Below are positions 7,282-15,118 of a DNA stretch of 64,000 nt, piece by piece (the stretch's first letter is position 1; each line of letters opens with the position of its first letter). The stretch lies in assembly GCF_025628885.1 (NCBI RefSeq), contig NZ_JAOTIF010000008.1:1-64000 (forward strand). Reading direction: 5' to 3'. The notes under the pieces are model-generated. The model saw nothing but the letters and a program-made list of their open reading frames with translations, ran no database searches and had not been told where the DNA came from. The position numbers were made by a program, and so were the translations under genes. This stretch comes from Paraflavisolibacter caeni. Lineage in GTDB: Bacteria > Bacteroidota > Bacteroidia > Chitinophagales > Chitinophagaceae.

Positions 7282-8382
7282 ATGCAAATGAGTATCACCC
7301 CTGAATTGCTTGAACTAGTTAGTAGCGATGTTCCAGCACCCCCAACAAGGTTTCGTACAATCTTCGACATTTCTGGCAATACGTATGATGAACGTGTGTT
7401 CAGTCGTTGGTACGAATACTTCCTGGATAAACAAGAAGATCACGGACTTTCAGATCTGTTTTTAAGGACTTTGTTATCGCTTTTAAATTCCGATCTGAAG
7501 TTCACAGATTATAAGGTCGCTCGTGAAGTACAAACCCGAAAAGGAAATTTTATTGATATTCTTGTCATTGGTACTGGAGTGGATGAGGGAAAGTTTCTCA
7601 TAATCGAAAACAAGGTCAATCATATTTTAGACAACGATCTACAAGACTACTGGGATAGCTGTCCTGGAAAAGACGAAAACAAAGCAGCAGTTTTATTAAC
7701 TGTGGGTAGACACCACACCCCAGCCAATGTTAGGAACTTGTATAAGAATATTCTCCACAAAGAATGGTTCAGTGAATTGAATAGAAAAATGGGAAGTATT
7801 GATCTAACACCAGAACAGAAGCACCTGTTTTTCCAATTTGCAACCGCTATAGAAAACCTTAGTAAAGATTTACATATGAACGAGCAAGTTTTATTCTTTC
7901 TAAATAACATCACTCAGATTAATAAAATACTGGCCACCAGAGAACAGGCGACATTATATATTCTTAATCAGCTTGAAGCAGCAGGGGAACAACTTGGATT
8001 AGAGGTAGGTGCCAGAAGAAGCGACTTTTACCGGACTTTCCAATTTCCACAGATTAATAATATTTTTTACACTATTTTATACGACCAGCTACTAACTGAT
8101 GAACAAGTGATCAGAGTCTTTTTAGAAGTAAATGGAGCTAATCTACAACGCTTAGACGAACTAGATAAAACCTTATTACCTGAAATACAGAAAAAAGGCT
8201 TATTACATCGCTCAAAAGAGAACTCATATTACGCTCATTACGTTGGAAAGGCTTACATGATTACCAGGGAAGACATGGCTAACCTAGCCCACTTCCTTGC
8301 TAATGCTATCAACGAAGACTTCTCCCAAATAACGGAAAAGACAGTTGGTATTCTACACTCACCTGTTGAAATAGAAAGCTGA
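7282..8382 (+). CDS. PD-(D/E)XK nuclease superfamily protein
   Basis: This 366-residue protein has a PD-(D/E)XK core near residues 35-120: a conserved glutamate E37 in YDERVF, E82 in REVQ, then FIDILVIG with D92, then FLIIENKVN with E109 and K111. This is the PDDEXK_4-type arrangement common in stand-alone nucleases of defence islands. The C-terminal two thirds are helical and unassigned. The ATG at 7282 is followed by a second ATG at 7288, which could also be used. The stop overlaps the ATG of the next, broken gene (TGATG at 8380-8384), so the two were translationally coupled. DNA cleavage is inferred from the motif. Confidence 0.8.
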   Translation: MQMSITPELLELVSSDVPAPPTRFRTIFDISGNTYDERVFSRWYEYFLDKQEDHGLSDLFLRTLLSLLNSDLKFTDYKVAREVQTRKGNFIDILVIGTGVDEGKFLIIENKVNHILDNDLQDYWDSCPGKDENKAAVLLTVGRHHTPANVRNLYKNILHKEWFSELNRKMGSIDLTPEQKHLFFQFATAIENLSKDLHMNEQVLFFLNNITQINKILATREQATLYILNQLEAAGEQLGLEVGARRSDFYRTFQFPQINNIFYTILYDQLLTDEQVIRVFLEVNGANLQRLDELDKTLLPEIQKKGLLHRSKENSYYAHYVGKAYMITREDMANLAHFLANAINEDFSQITEKTVGILHSPVEIES

Positions 8383-8719
8383 TGGAATTTGTAAAACTAT
8401 TTGTGACCCTTATCTCTGACAAACAAGCCACCTACGAAGAGTTTGTTGGTTTCTGGAAATAACAATATGAATATTCTAATGGACACTTATATACTGACAA
8501 CATCTTGCTAAAAGAAATCTCCTATGAAAACTCACTTGCCCTTTTTCGTTGGAAAATGGTATGAACTTGAGCACGAAGAAGCAGGGTACATTTCAAAAAA
8601 TATCAGCGAAAGTTAATATCATCAACCAACTACGAGGAGCGTTTGATAACAACACATTCGTACAAAGTTTTGGATGGCTGACCCCAGACTGGAAAATCGT
8701 TCTGATACCAAGGTGTTGA
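8382..8719 (+). pseudogene. broken small gene coupled to the PD-(D/E)XK nuclease
   Basis: Starting at the overlapped ATG, the frame reads MEFVKLFVTLISD..., meets a TAA near 8459, continues in the same frame through SYENSLALFRWK, then needs a one-base correction at ~8550 to continue through GMNLSTKKQGTFQK and INQLRGAFDNNTF to a stop at 8717-8719. Together these make a ~110-residue product resembling a family I have seen as small hypothetical proteins with an LFxWKNGMxLSxKK motif. Two lesions in one short gene make it non-functional unless the sequence has errors. The gene appears truncated at its C-terminus too. Confidence 0.65.
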
Positions 8720-8788
8720 TGTGGTAAAAGATATTTGCAATAAGATTAAAATACGCACGAGATAAATTAAACAAATTCAAACCTATCA

Positions 8789-10240
8789 ATGAAACCATTT
8801 CATCAAAAGTTTACTATTCATCCAGTTGGGCAAGGACTATTTTACAGTTGTATTATTAATCATAATAGCCAGGTTAAGTTTCGAATGGTTTTTGATTGCG
8901 GGAGTAACACAGCGAAAGCTTGCCAGGCAGAAGTTTCATTATATAGAGATACAGACTATCTGGATCAGAAAACTCTTGATCTGTTGGTTATTTCTCATTT
9001 TGATTCCGACCACGTTAAATATGTTGGTTTATTGCTCCAGGATGAGATAAAAATCAAAAGATTGGTAATGCCCTTTATAACTTTTGAAGAGCGACTTTTT
9101 TTAGTTGCCAGACATTTATGTCATTCTGAGGGCTTTAAAGCAGAAGATGATTTTACTCTGCGATTTATTATCGATCCAATAGGTACTATAAATGATAATT
9201 TAGATGGCGATTCTGAAATTTACTTTATAGAAAGTAATCAAGACAATCCCATTCCACCTGTCAATGGCGATCCACGTGAAAGCGACGAAGGTTCAAGTAA
9301 TGAAACAAGATTCTTATTCGATTTTAATCGTTCTGCAAAAGAAAATTTAGATTTGGGAAGTTTAATTTATACCTCTTCACCAACCAAAGGGAAAGCATAT
9401 AAAGTAAAAGACACAAATAAGGGAAAGCTGAAAAGCACCGTTGGTATTTCAAAATTAATGGAGTTCTTATTTTACAAAAGAGCCATTAGCAATAAGGAAG
9501 AAGATTTTTTTAAAGAGGTTGAAATTTTATTTTATAAAAAATTTGGTATTGATAATTCTTTACCGGTAAAGGAAAAGTTGCAAGAAACAATTGAAAAAGT
9601 AAAGGGCATAAACTCAGCTACATCTATAAAAGCCATTTTTAAAGAGGCCGCAAAGAATGTTGTACTTATTACCAAAGAGCGAATTAAAATAGATGATTTA
9701 AATACCACAGCCCTTTGTTTATTGCATAGAAATCTAAATGGAATATTCGACTTTCTTGAAATTGATTATAAGGAGTACGATTATTATTTCGATTTTTATC
9801 ACAAAAACATCCGGCAGATTCAAAAGTTCATGCCTTCTTCCTCAAGATTAGAAACAATTTGGACTGGCGTAAATGGATATTACAGGCATTATAGAGAATG
9901 GTTGGATAATGGGCATTTCTTTTATCCAAACGTCCTCCTCACTGCTGATACCTTCTTGTTAACAAAGGAACAGGTGACGGAGTTTTTAAATAAGTATCAA
10001 CATTATTGGAATGATTTCTGGCTATTTCAGATTCCTCACCATGGTTCCGAAAACAATGGAGATAAACTACTTCATTCAAGTATACCAGTACGTAGCTACA
10101 ATTTCATTAATTATGGTATTGGAAATAGAGATGCACATCCTTCAGAAAGAGTAATAAAAGATTTAGTAGCTACCGGCAATTCTTCAAGGCTGGTTTCTGT
10201 AAACCAGGTTTCTGGTTTAGTATTTGAATTTATTATTTAA
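8789..10240 (+). CDS. MBL-fold metallo-hydrolase (ComEC/Rec2-type domain)
   Basis: This 483-residue protein opens with FHQKFTIHPVGQGLFYSCII, the strand preceding the metallo-beta-lactamase core. The zinc motif is VISHFDSDHVKYVG (H70, D72, D74, H75). Near the end, FQIPHHGSENNGDK supplies the second-site histidine typical of ComEC-like MBL proteins. The middle ~250 residues are an unusual helical insertion. No signal peptide or membrane helix is seen, so it acts in the cytoplasm. Stand-alone proteins of this kind are frequent in defence islands, where they may hydrolyse nucleotides or nucleic acid. It stands alone here, ~400 bases after the nuclease gene and convergent with the following genes. 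Confidence 0.85.
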   Translation: MKPFHQKFTIHPVGQGLFYSCIINHNSQVKFRMVFDCGSNTAKACQAEVSLYRDTDYLDQKTLDLLVISHFDSDHVKYVGLLLQDEIKIKRLVMPFITFEERLFLVARHLCHSEGFKAEDDFTLRFIIDPIGTINDNLDGDSEIYFIESNQDNPIPPVNGDPRESDEGSSNETRFLFDFNRSAKENLDLGSLIYTSSPTKGKAYKVKDTNKGKLKSTVGISKLMEFLFYKRAISNKEEDFFKEVEILFYKKFGIDNSLPVKEKLQETIEKVKGINSATSIKAIFKEAAKNVVLITKERIKIDDLNTTALCLLHRNLNGIFDFLEIDYKEYDYYFDFYHKNIRQIQKFMPSSSRLETIWTGVNGYYRHYREWLDNGHFFYPNVLLTADTFLLTKEQVTEFLNKYQHYWNDFWLFQIPHHGSENNGDKLLHSSIPVRSYNFINYGIGNRDAHPSERVIKDLVATGNSSRLVSVNQVSGLVFEFII

Positions 10241-10534
10241 AAATGCTGATGCTGAAATTTGTTTACTGATTGATTAGGTTGATACTTTTATCAATGATCA
10301 AAATGATCACTTTAATCTCTTTGATTACCGCAAATACAGAGAACCTCTTTATAAGAACCTCTTGTATTGATGCCTATTGCCGATAGACTTTCAAATACAT
10401 CAAGACTGCTCGTTAGTGATCGGTTAATCAGAGCAATAGCAGTATCAAAGAACTCTTAGAAGCTAATTAAGAGATAATAACTATGCGGCCTCTTGGAATG
10501 CAGTAAAACACCTTGTATAGACAGCAATTAGCTC

Positions 10535-11593
10535 CTAAAGTTTCTTTAATTTATTTAAAGCATCTCCTGTTAAGTCAATATCACTAGTATTCACCTTAGA
10601 ATATGCCTCAAGCAAGCCATAGGTAGCTTTGTAAATATTTTTGAATTGTTGTGTTCTTGCATCAAAGCGGTCATTTAACGAAACGTCAAGATTTCTAAAT
10701 AATCTGTCAATGCGCTCGATCCATTTCCTATCCTCAGGCTCATTAGAAGTATACAATTGTTCAAATTCTTTAAAACCTATTACTTCAAACTTTCTTTCAG
10801 TGTCATTTGAAGCCTTTTTTATCATCATGTCACCTAATGCCGATTGCCAATCTCTAAAAATCCATGCTTCAACTCTTGACATTTCCTTTATTGTAGTCTT
10901 AACTGTCTCATTGATAATTTCCTTATCAACCTTTGAACATTTAATTGTTGTACAGATTAAATCACTAACTGCTTTCGCTAAATTCTGCTTGGTTTCTTCA
11001 GATAATTCTAATGGTATTTCAACCTTTTCTTTAAAGCAATATTCGTCTATAATCTTTTCAATATTGACACCTAGCTTATTTTTGTCTTCTTTCTGAAGGC
11101 TGTTAATTGGTAAATTCCAATGCTCCGCCAAATTTTCCAAAACGGATTGTTCAATGTGTTCTCCATCTGCTAAGCTCTTCTCAAACTCAGTGATAGCTTT
11201 TTCGATATATTTATAGTCGTCGGTCTTTTCAACTTCTATATAAGATAGTTCAATTTTAGAAGCTCTTATCCATCCTATAAGAGCAAGTAACCTATAAATT
11301 GAGCTTATATATTTGTAATCGTTAAAATAGTTCTTCGGTGAAATATCAAGAAGAAAATACCCTCGATAAAATATTTCTTTGATTCTATAAAGTAGTACAA
11401 TTGACGAAATCATTAAAGGGTTGGCATACTTTCTAAAAGTTTGTCTCCTTTTCGCTTTTGTGTTTCTTCTTTCCGTAAGAATAGGAAACCAATAATCTTT
11501 CGTCAAAATTGTCAAAACGGAAATACCTGCACCAATTATGGCAGCAGCAATAGCTCCGATAGCAACATCGGGAATTTTAAGAAACGTCAACAT
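10535..11593 (-). CDS. uncharacterised protein with one N-terminal membrane helix
   Basis: This 352-residue protein starts with a hydrophobic helix (VAIGAIAAAIIGAGISVLTIL) and a basic follow-up RRNTKAKRR, giving a single-pass anchor with the bulk of the protein in the cytoplasm. The remainder is helical and charged with no catalytic motif I recognise. The frame is open upstream to 11716, but I prefer the ATG at 11593 because it puts the membrane helix at the N-terminus and the extra 41 residues look non-coding. It follows the DUF6236 gene on the same strand, and the two may be co-transcribed. Function unknown; the location suggests an accessory or defence role. Confidence 0.65.
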   Translation of the reverse strand: MLTFLKIPDVAIGAIAAAIIGAGISVLTILTKDYWFPILTERRNTKAKRRQTFRKYANPLMISSIVLLYRIKEIFYRGYFLLDISPKNYFNDYKYISSIYRLLALIGWIRASKIELSYIEVEKTDDYKYIEKAITEFEKSLADGEHIEQSVLENLAEHWNLPINSLQKEDKNKLGVNIEKIIDEYCFKEKVEIPLELSEETKQNLAKAVSDLICTTIKCSKVDKEIINETVKTTIKEMSRVEAWIFRDWQSALGDMMIKKASNDTERKFEVIGFKEFEQLYTSNEPEDRKWIERIDRLFRNLDVSLNDRFDARTQQFKNIYKATYGLLEAYSKVNTSDIDLTGDALNKLKKL

Positions 11594-11756
11594 ATGGTTA
11601 TCTACAACGATTAGAAATTTGCACTCAACCGGGTGTAAAAGAACATCAGTCCTCAAGCTGTAACCTCTAAGAAGGCCTAAGTACAAAACATATTCAGTTA
11701 TCCACCTATGTTCCATCTACTGAAATTACTGTCAATGGATGCACATAGCTTATGAT

Positions 11757-12836
11757 TTATCCATCCAGCTCTACAAATGTAAAATCCTTGTTGGTATTAG
11801 GCTTTCTCAATCTTTTGTCAACTAAAGCCAAATATTTCATGCCTGATTGATCGAAAATATCTTCGGCTCTCTCAATTTGTAAAGCGGAATAAACTGCATT
11901 TGCAAATCCTGCAAGCCCACCCACAACAGTATCAACGGTCGTTGCGGTTTCTGCAGTTTCTGCGATTGGAAGCCCTATAACTGCAGCAGTTATTCCACAA
12001 ATAGTTCCAAATAAAACGCCACCTAACTTACTTTCATTCATTTTTGCCGATAATTCAGCTTTTCTAATTTTTAATTCTTGTACTACTTCATGGAAAAGAG
12101 CTGAACCTTCTTCCATATTTGGATTTAGAACAATTAGTTCAACTTTATTTTTGAACGCTTTAAGTAAGTCTAAATTCTTGTCTTTAAATGCTCGTAATTT
12201 AACAATATCAATTTGTTCAGGAAAGGGGATAAGTTCATTTAAAATTAGCTCTCGCTTCTCGCTTGCCTTCTTTGATATCTTGAAATCTTGCTTTGATTTA
12301 AAAACTGCCTTAAATCTCTTTTGTATTTTGTCTGTGGTAGGTTGATATTTAAGTTTACCGCCTAAAACAGAAGCAAGAAATGTCATGAGTTCATTAGCTG
12401 TTTTTTTTTCAACAATGAACCATTCATCATCTTGCCTGATTGCAAGACCTGCCTGCTTCAACTGATAGAAAATTTCACCATCAAACTTGTCTACATGAAT
12501 TCTGGGGTTATTCAAAGTAAATTTGTCTCTGTGAATTCTTCCCAAACTCCCATTTAGGAAAGCTTTTCTTCGCTTTTGCAAATCAAAATCATCATCGTTT
12601 AAGTATTTAATAAATGGCCGTGATATTTCCAAAGGATGATCTAACACTTCTATTGGGTTTATAGGCTCTATTAGTTCATTACGTACCATTTCCCTCATAA
12701 ATGGGTTATAGTTATCGGGCTCATAAAAATATCTCTGTGGTACAATAGATCCCACTCTGTCATAGTACAATAGGGTTCTTGCAGTCCAAGCGGTCTCTGG
12801 AACATTTATGTATGGGTAGTAAAGTAAGTTTTCCAT
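11757..12836 (-). CDS. DUF6236 family protein
   Basis: This 359-residue protein begins LYYPYINVPETAWTARTLLYYDRVGSIVP, the diagnostic opening of DUF6236 (a phrase shared by many bacterial proteins of unknown role). The centre is charged and helical. Near residues 270-310 a small-residue hydrophobic stretch (GGVLFGTICGITAAVIGLPIAE) could be a membrane-inserting segment. Members are often found in mobile or defence-like neighbourhoods, but no activity is established as far as I know. The gene sits upstream of the single-pass membrane protein gene, with ~160 bases between if the latter starts at 11593. The family assignment is firm and the function is unknown. Confidence 0.75.
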   Translation of the reverse strand: MENLLYYPYINVPETAWTARTLLYYDRVGSIVPQRYFYEPDNYNPFMREMVRNELIEPINPIEVLDHPLEISRPFIKYLNDDDFDLQKRRKAFLNGSLGRIHRDKFTLNNPRIHVDKFDGEIFYQLKQAGLAIRQDDEWFIVEKKTANELMTFLASVLGGKLKYQPTTDKIQKRFKAVFKSKQDFKISKKASEKRELILNELIPFPEQIDIVKLRAFKDKNLDLLKAFKNKVELIVLNPNMEEGSALFHEVVQELKIRKAELSAKMNESKLGGVLFGTICGITAAVIGLPIAETAETATTVDTVVGGLAGFANAVYSALQIERAEDIFDQSGMKYLALVDKRLRKPNTNKDFTFVELDG

Positions 12837-12966
12837 AAAAAGTATTAAGGCTTACTCGCCAACGGTTGTTTTGGTTATTTCTTATCGCTAAGGTATTGAC
12901 TAATCTGTTATCTCAATGTAAATTATAAGTCTCTTTAAAGTTCTAAACATACTTATTTACTTTCAA

Positions 12967-13524
12967 TCACTGATGCTTTGCAATAATCACACACGTATAA
13001 GTTTTAAAACGCGTATTGCCATTACTTCTTGCATAACCAATCCCAACATCCACAAGATTATGACTCCAACTATCCATACCCAGCAAATGTTTGCGGTGAT
13101 CCAATGTGGGTACGCCATCATCAACAATCAGCATCTAAATAGAATCTTCACCTGTCAAACCACCTGCATTGCAGGACTCAAAATAGTTATACTGAGGATT
13201 CTTTAACCATGTAGGCTGCAATGCATAACCTGCTTTATGAATGTAATGATTGATGCCATATCCATCCGGGTCCACATGGGCGAAATAGTTCCTTGTGGCC
13301 ATATCGAGGGCTTTGGCTACCCTGGCCAAGGTATCATTCCACTTTAATTGATGCTTGGGCTGTACATCATCAAACTGCTGAAAAGTGTTTCGATAGGCCT
13401 TAGGATTGATTCTGATTTTATTCAATAGCACAAACGCAGCCCTCGCTTCGCCCTTATCTACCTTGGGTCCAGATGTCGAAAATGTGATGCATAAAAGATT
13501 ACAGAGTAAAAGAATAGCTTTCAT
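12967..13524 (-). pseudogene. secreted CAP/SCP-domain protein with an in-frame TAG
   Basis: The N-terminus MKAILLLCNLLCITFSTSG is a signal peptide. The following CAP domain reads AAFVLLNKIRINPKAYR, then ARVAKALDMATRNYFAHVDPDG, then GLTGEDSI and an in-frame TAG at 13135-13137. Directly after the TAG the same frame continues with MLIVDDGVPTLDHRKHLLG and ends VGIGYARSNGNTRFKTYTCVII before a TGA at 12967-12969, which completes a normal CAP domain. One nonsense codon (probably a former CAG) therefore splits an otherwise full 185-codon gene. Readthrough would restore it. CAP proteins are extracellular; the role in bacteria is not settled. Confidence 0.8.
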
Positions 13525-13574
13525 GTAAGAAAGCTGTGGGCTTTTTTTATTACGATTAAAGCAAAACTATATAA

Positions 13575-13600
13575 ATAAAAAAGCGGCACATGTGCCGCTT
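13575..13600 (-). terminator. intrinsic terminator
   Basis: The perfect 20-base palindrome AAGCGGCACATGTGCCGCTT (13581-13600) is followed on the minus strand by a T-rich run. It sits eight bases after the stop of the small broken gene at 13608 and would separate it from the CAP gene. Confidence 0.85.
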
Positions 13601-13607
13601 CGACTTC

Positions 13608-13856
13608 CTATAATACATTTGGATCAACAATCACTCTCTTGTCACTACTAAGCCCTTTAATTTTTTTTAAAACATTTTGTGGCCCGTTTTTGATAACAAT
13701 AACGTGGTTAATAGTACTTCCTTCATTATCTGTATCTTCATCCCAATAGTATTCAAGTTCACCTAATTCATCCGGTGTAATACCTTAATGCTCTGCTAAC
13801 TTTCTATCTCTTTCTGACTCTTGTTCATCCATCCATAGATCTTTAAAACCTGCCAT
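13608..13856 (-). pseudogene. small acidic protein gene with an in-frame TAA
   Basis: From ATG 13856 the frame reads MAGFKDLWMDEQESERDRKLAEH, then TAA at codon 24, then continues without a shift as GITPDELGELEYYWDEDTD, and later VIVIKNGPQNVLKKIKGL, to a stop at 13608. The 82-codon product would be acidic, with a helix followed by strands. I do not know the family. A good terminator lies just downstream, so it was a real transcription unit. The lesion is the same kind (single nonsense) as in the neighbouring CAP gene. Confidence 0.65.
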
Positions 13857-13918
13857 AATTGTAAATTTAAATGTTATTAAGTTGTTATTAGTGTCTTTCT
13901 ATTTAGTATATAAAGCAA

Positions 13919-14167
13919 CTAAATTACCTTATAAATATACCAAAGCATTAGATAGCCAAAAAGAACAGAAAGTTCACTTTCAAACTTTGTTTCCTGGCCC
14001 CAGTATAATTCGTAACCTTCAGCAAATGCTTTTTTCACTAATTCTAAAGATTTAAAGGACTTGTATTTGGCCCCTTTATAACCATTTATTGAATTATTAC
14101 ATTTTACCCAATCAGTAAAAACACCAGTTTCCATTCCCTCCCAAACTACGTATACTTTCTTTGCCAT
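13919..14167 (-). CDS. RNase H1 N-terminal (viroplasmin-like) hybrid-binding domain protein, short form
   Basis: Residues 2-50 match the caulimovirus viroplasmin/RNase H1 N-terminal domain, which grips RNA/DNA hybrids: KVYVVWEGMETGVFTDW, then NGYKGAKYKSFKSLELVKKAF with the conserved GAKYKSF. The protein is only 82 residues; family members usually carry a catalytic RNase H domain or further sequence after this. The last 30 residues (ending FGYLMLWYIYKVI) look like out-of-family sequence, so it may be a truncated gene. It lies 21 bases downstream of the Mrr endonuclease gene on the same strand, so the two are probably co-transcribed. Hybrid binding is inferred from the domain. Confidence 0.75.
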   Translation of the reverse strand: MAKKVYVVWEGMETGVFTDWVKCNNSINGYKGAKYKSFKSLELVKKAFAEGYELYWGQETKFESELSVLFGYLMLWYIYKVI

Positions 14168-14188
14168 AGAGGTACTTTGATTTATGTA

Positions 14189-15103
14189 TTATTCATTGCT
14201 TCCTAAAAAGTAAACCGGATGCAAAGGCAGCAAATTTTTATCTTCATCATTCATCTCATTATAAAACTGCTGCCATAAGGAAATGAGTTCATCTCCATCA
14301 ATCAGCTTAATATGAACGTTTGCCTCTCGGGCAAAGCGCTCTGCCTCAGGACTAAAACGGCCACTAGTGACAAATAGGCCCACCTCTTCTCCGCTATTGA
14401 TTAATCCTTTCAAACTTCGTATCGCATCCGCTGCAATTGGATTTTGTGGGTAATGCTTTACTTGTACTTTCAATCGCGGGGTCTGTACTCCCAAAGGGTC
14501 TTGATATGCAATTATATCAATACCGCCATCTTTCCCTTTCGGTGAAACAAAAGGAGTATAATAATTCATTGCTCGTAATAATGCAGCCACTAAATCTTGA
14601 AACTCATAAGGATTCTTTTGATTGATAAAGTCTTTGATGCCTGCAATTGCCTGCTCTTCTAACTGATCCAAATTTGCTTTTTGGACCTGTTCGCCACTTT
14701 CTTCCAATTCTATTTCGGCATCCTCTGTTTTGCTAACTTGTTTACTTTCCGCTTTCCACTTACGGTATGCTACAGTAGCTGATCCTAAAAACTCTACAGG
14801 ACTAAACTTTTTAAAAGCTTGCTCTCCTTCTGGTGTGATATACCAAATACCTTTCGTTTTTCTAAGATATCCGGCTTTTATACAATCAATTGTATAAAAG
14901 TGTAGAATAGATTGCCATCGAATATTTCCAGTTTTTTCCAAAATGCCTTTTTCCCAGTCAGAGAATTGGACACGCTTACTAATTTTATCCAATACTTCTT
15001 TTCCAGAAAGTTGCCCTCCTTCTTCTTTCAATATCTTAAATGCCTCAGAAATTGTTTTTATAGCAACAGCTCTGGAAGGTGATACATCATTCAGTTCTTT
15101 CAT
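14189..15103 (-). CDS. mrr: Mrr-family restriction endonuclease
   Basis: This 304-residue protein has the two-domain Mrr layout. The N-terminal winged-helix domain (Mrr_N) covers about residues 10-105, and the PD-(D/E)XK catalytic domain begins near residue 160 with NPYEFQDLVAALLRAMNYYT. The catalytic residues are in KGKDGGIDIIAY (D) and KVQVKHY (QxK). GLFVTSGRFSPEAERFAR completes the fold. Mrr enzymes cut DNA with modified bases (type IV restriction). Its gene lies 15 bases after the giant helicase gene, so both belong to one operon and may work together as a nuclease-helicase pair. Activity against modified DNA is a family inference. Confidence 0.9.
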   Translation of the reverse strand: MKELNDVSPSRAVAIKTISEAFKILKEEGGQLSGKEVLDKISKRVQFSDWEKGILEKTGNIRWQSILHFYTIDCIKAGYLRKTKGIWYITPEGEQAFKKFSPVEFLGSATVAYRKWKAESKQVSKTEDAEIELEESGEQVQKANLDQLEEQAIAGIKDFINQKNPYEFQDLVAALLRAMNYYTPFVSPKGKDGGIDIIAYQDPLGVQTPRLKVQVKHYPQNPIAADAIRSLKGLINSGEEVGLFVTSGRFSPEAERFAREANVHIKLIDGDELISLWQQFYNEMNDEDKNLLPLHPVYFLGSNE

Positions 15104-15118
15104 GTTATATCTGTTTTA

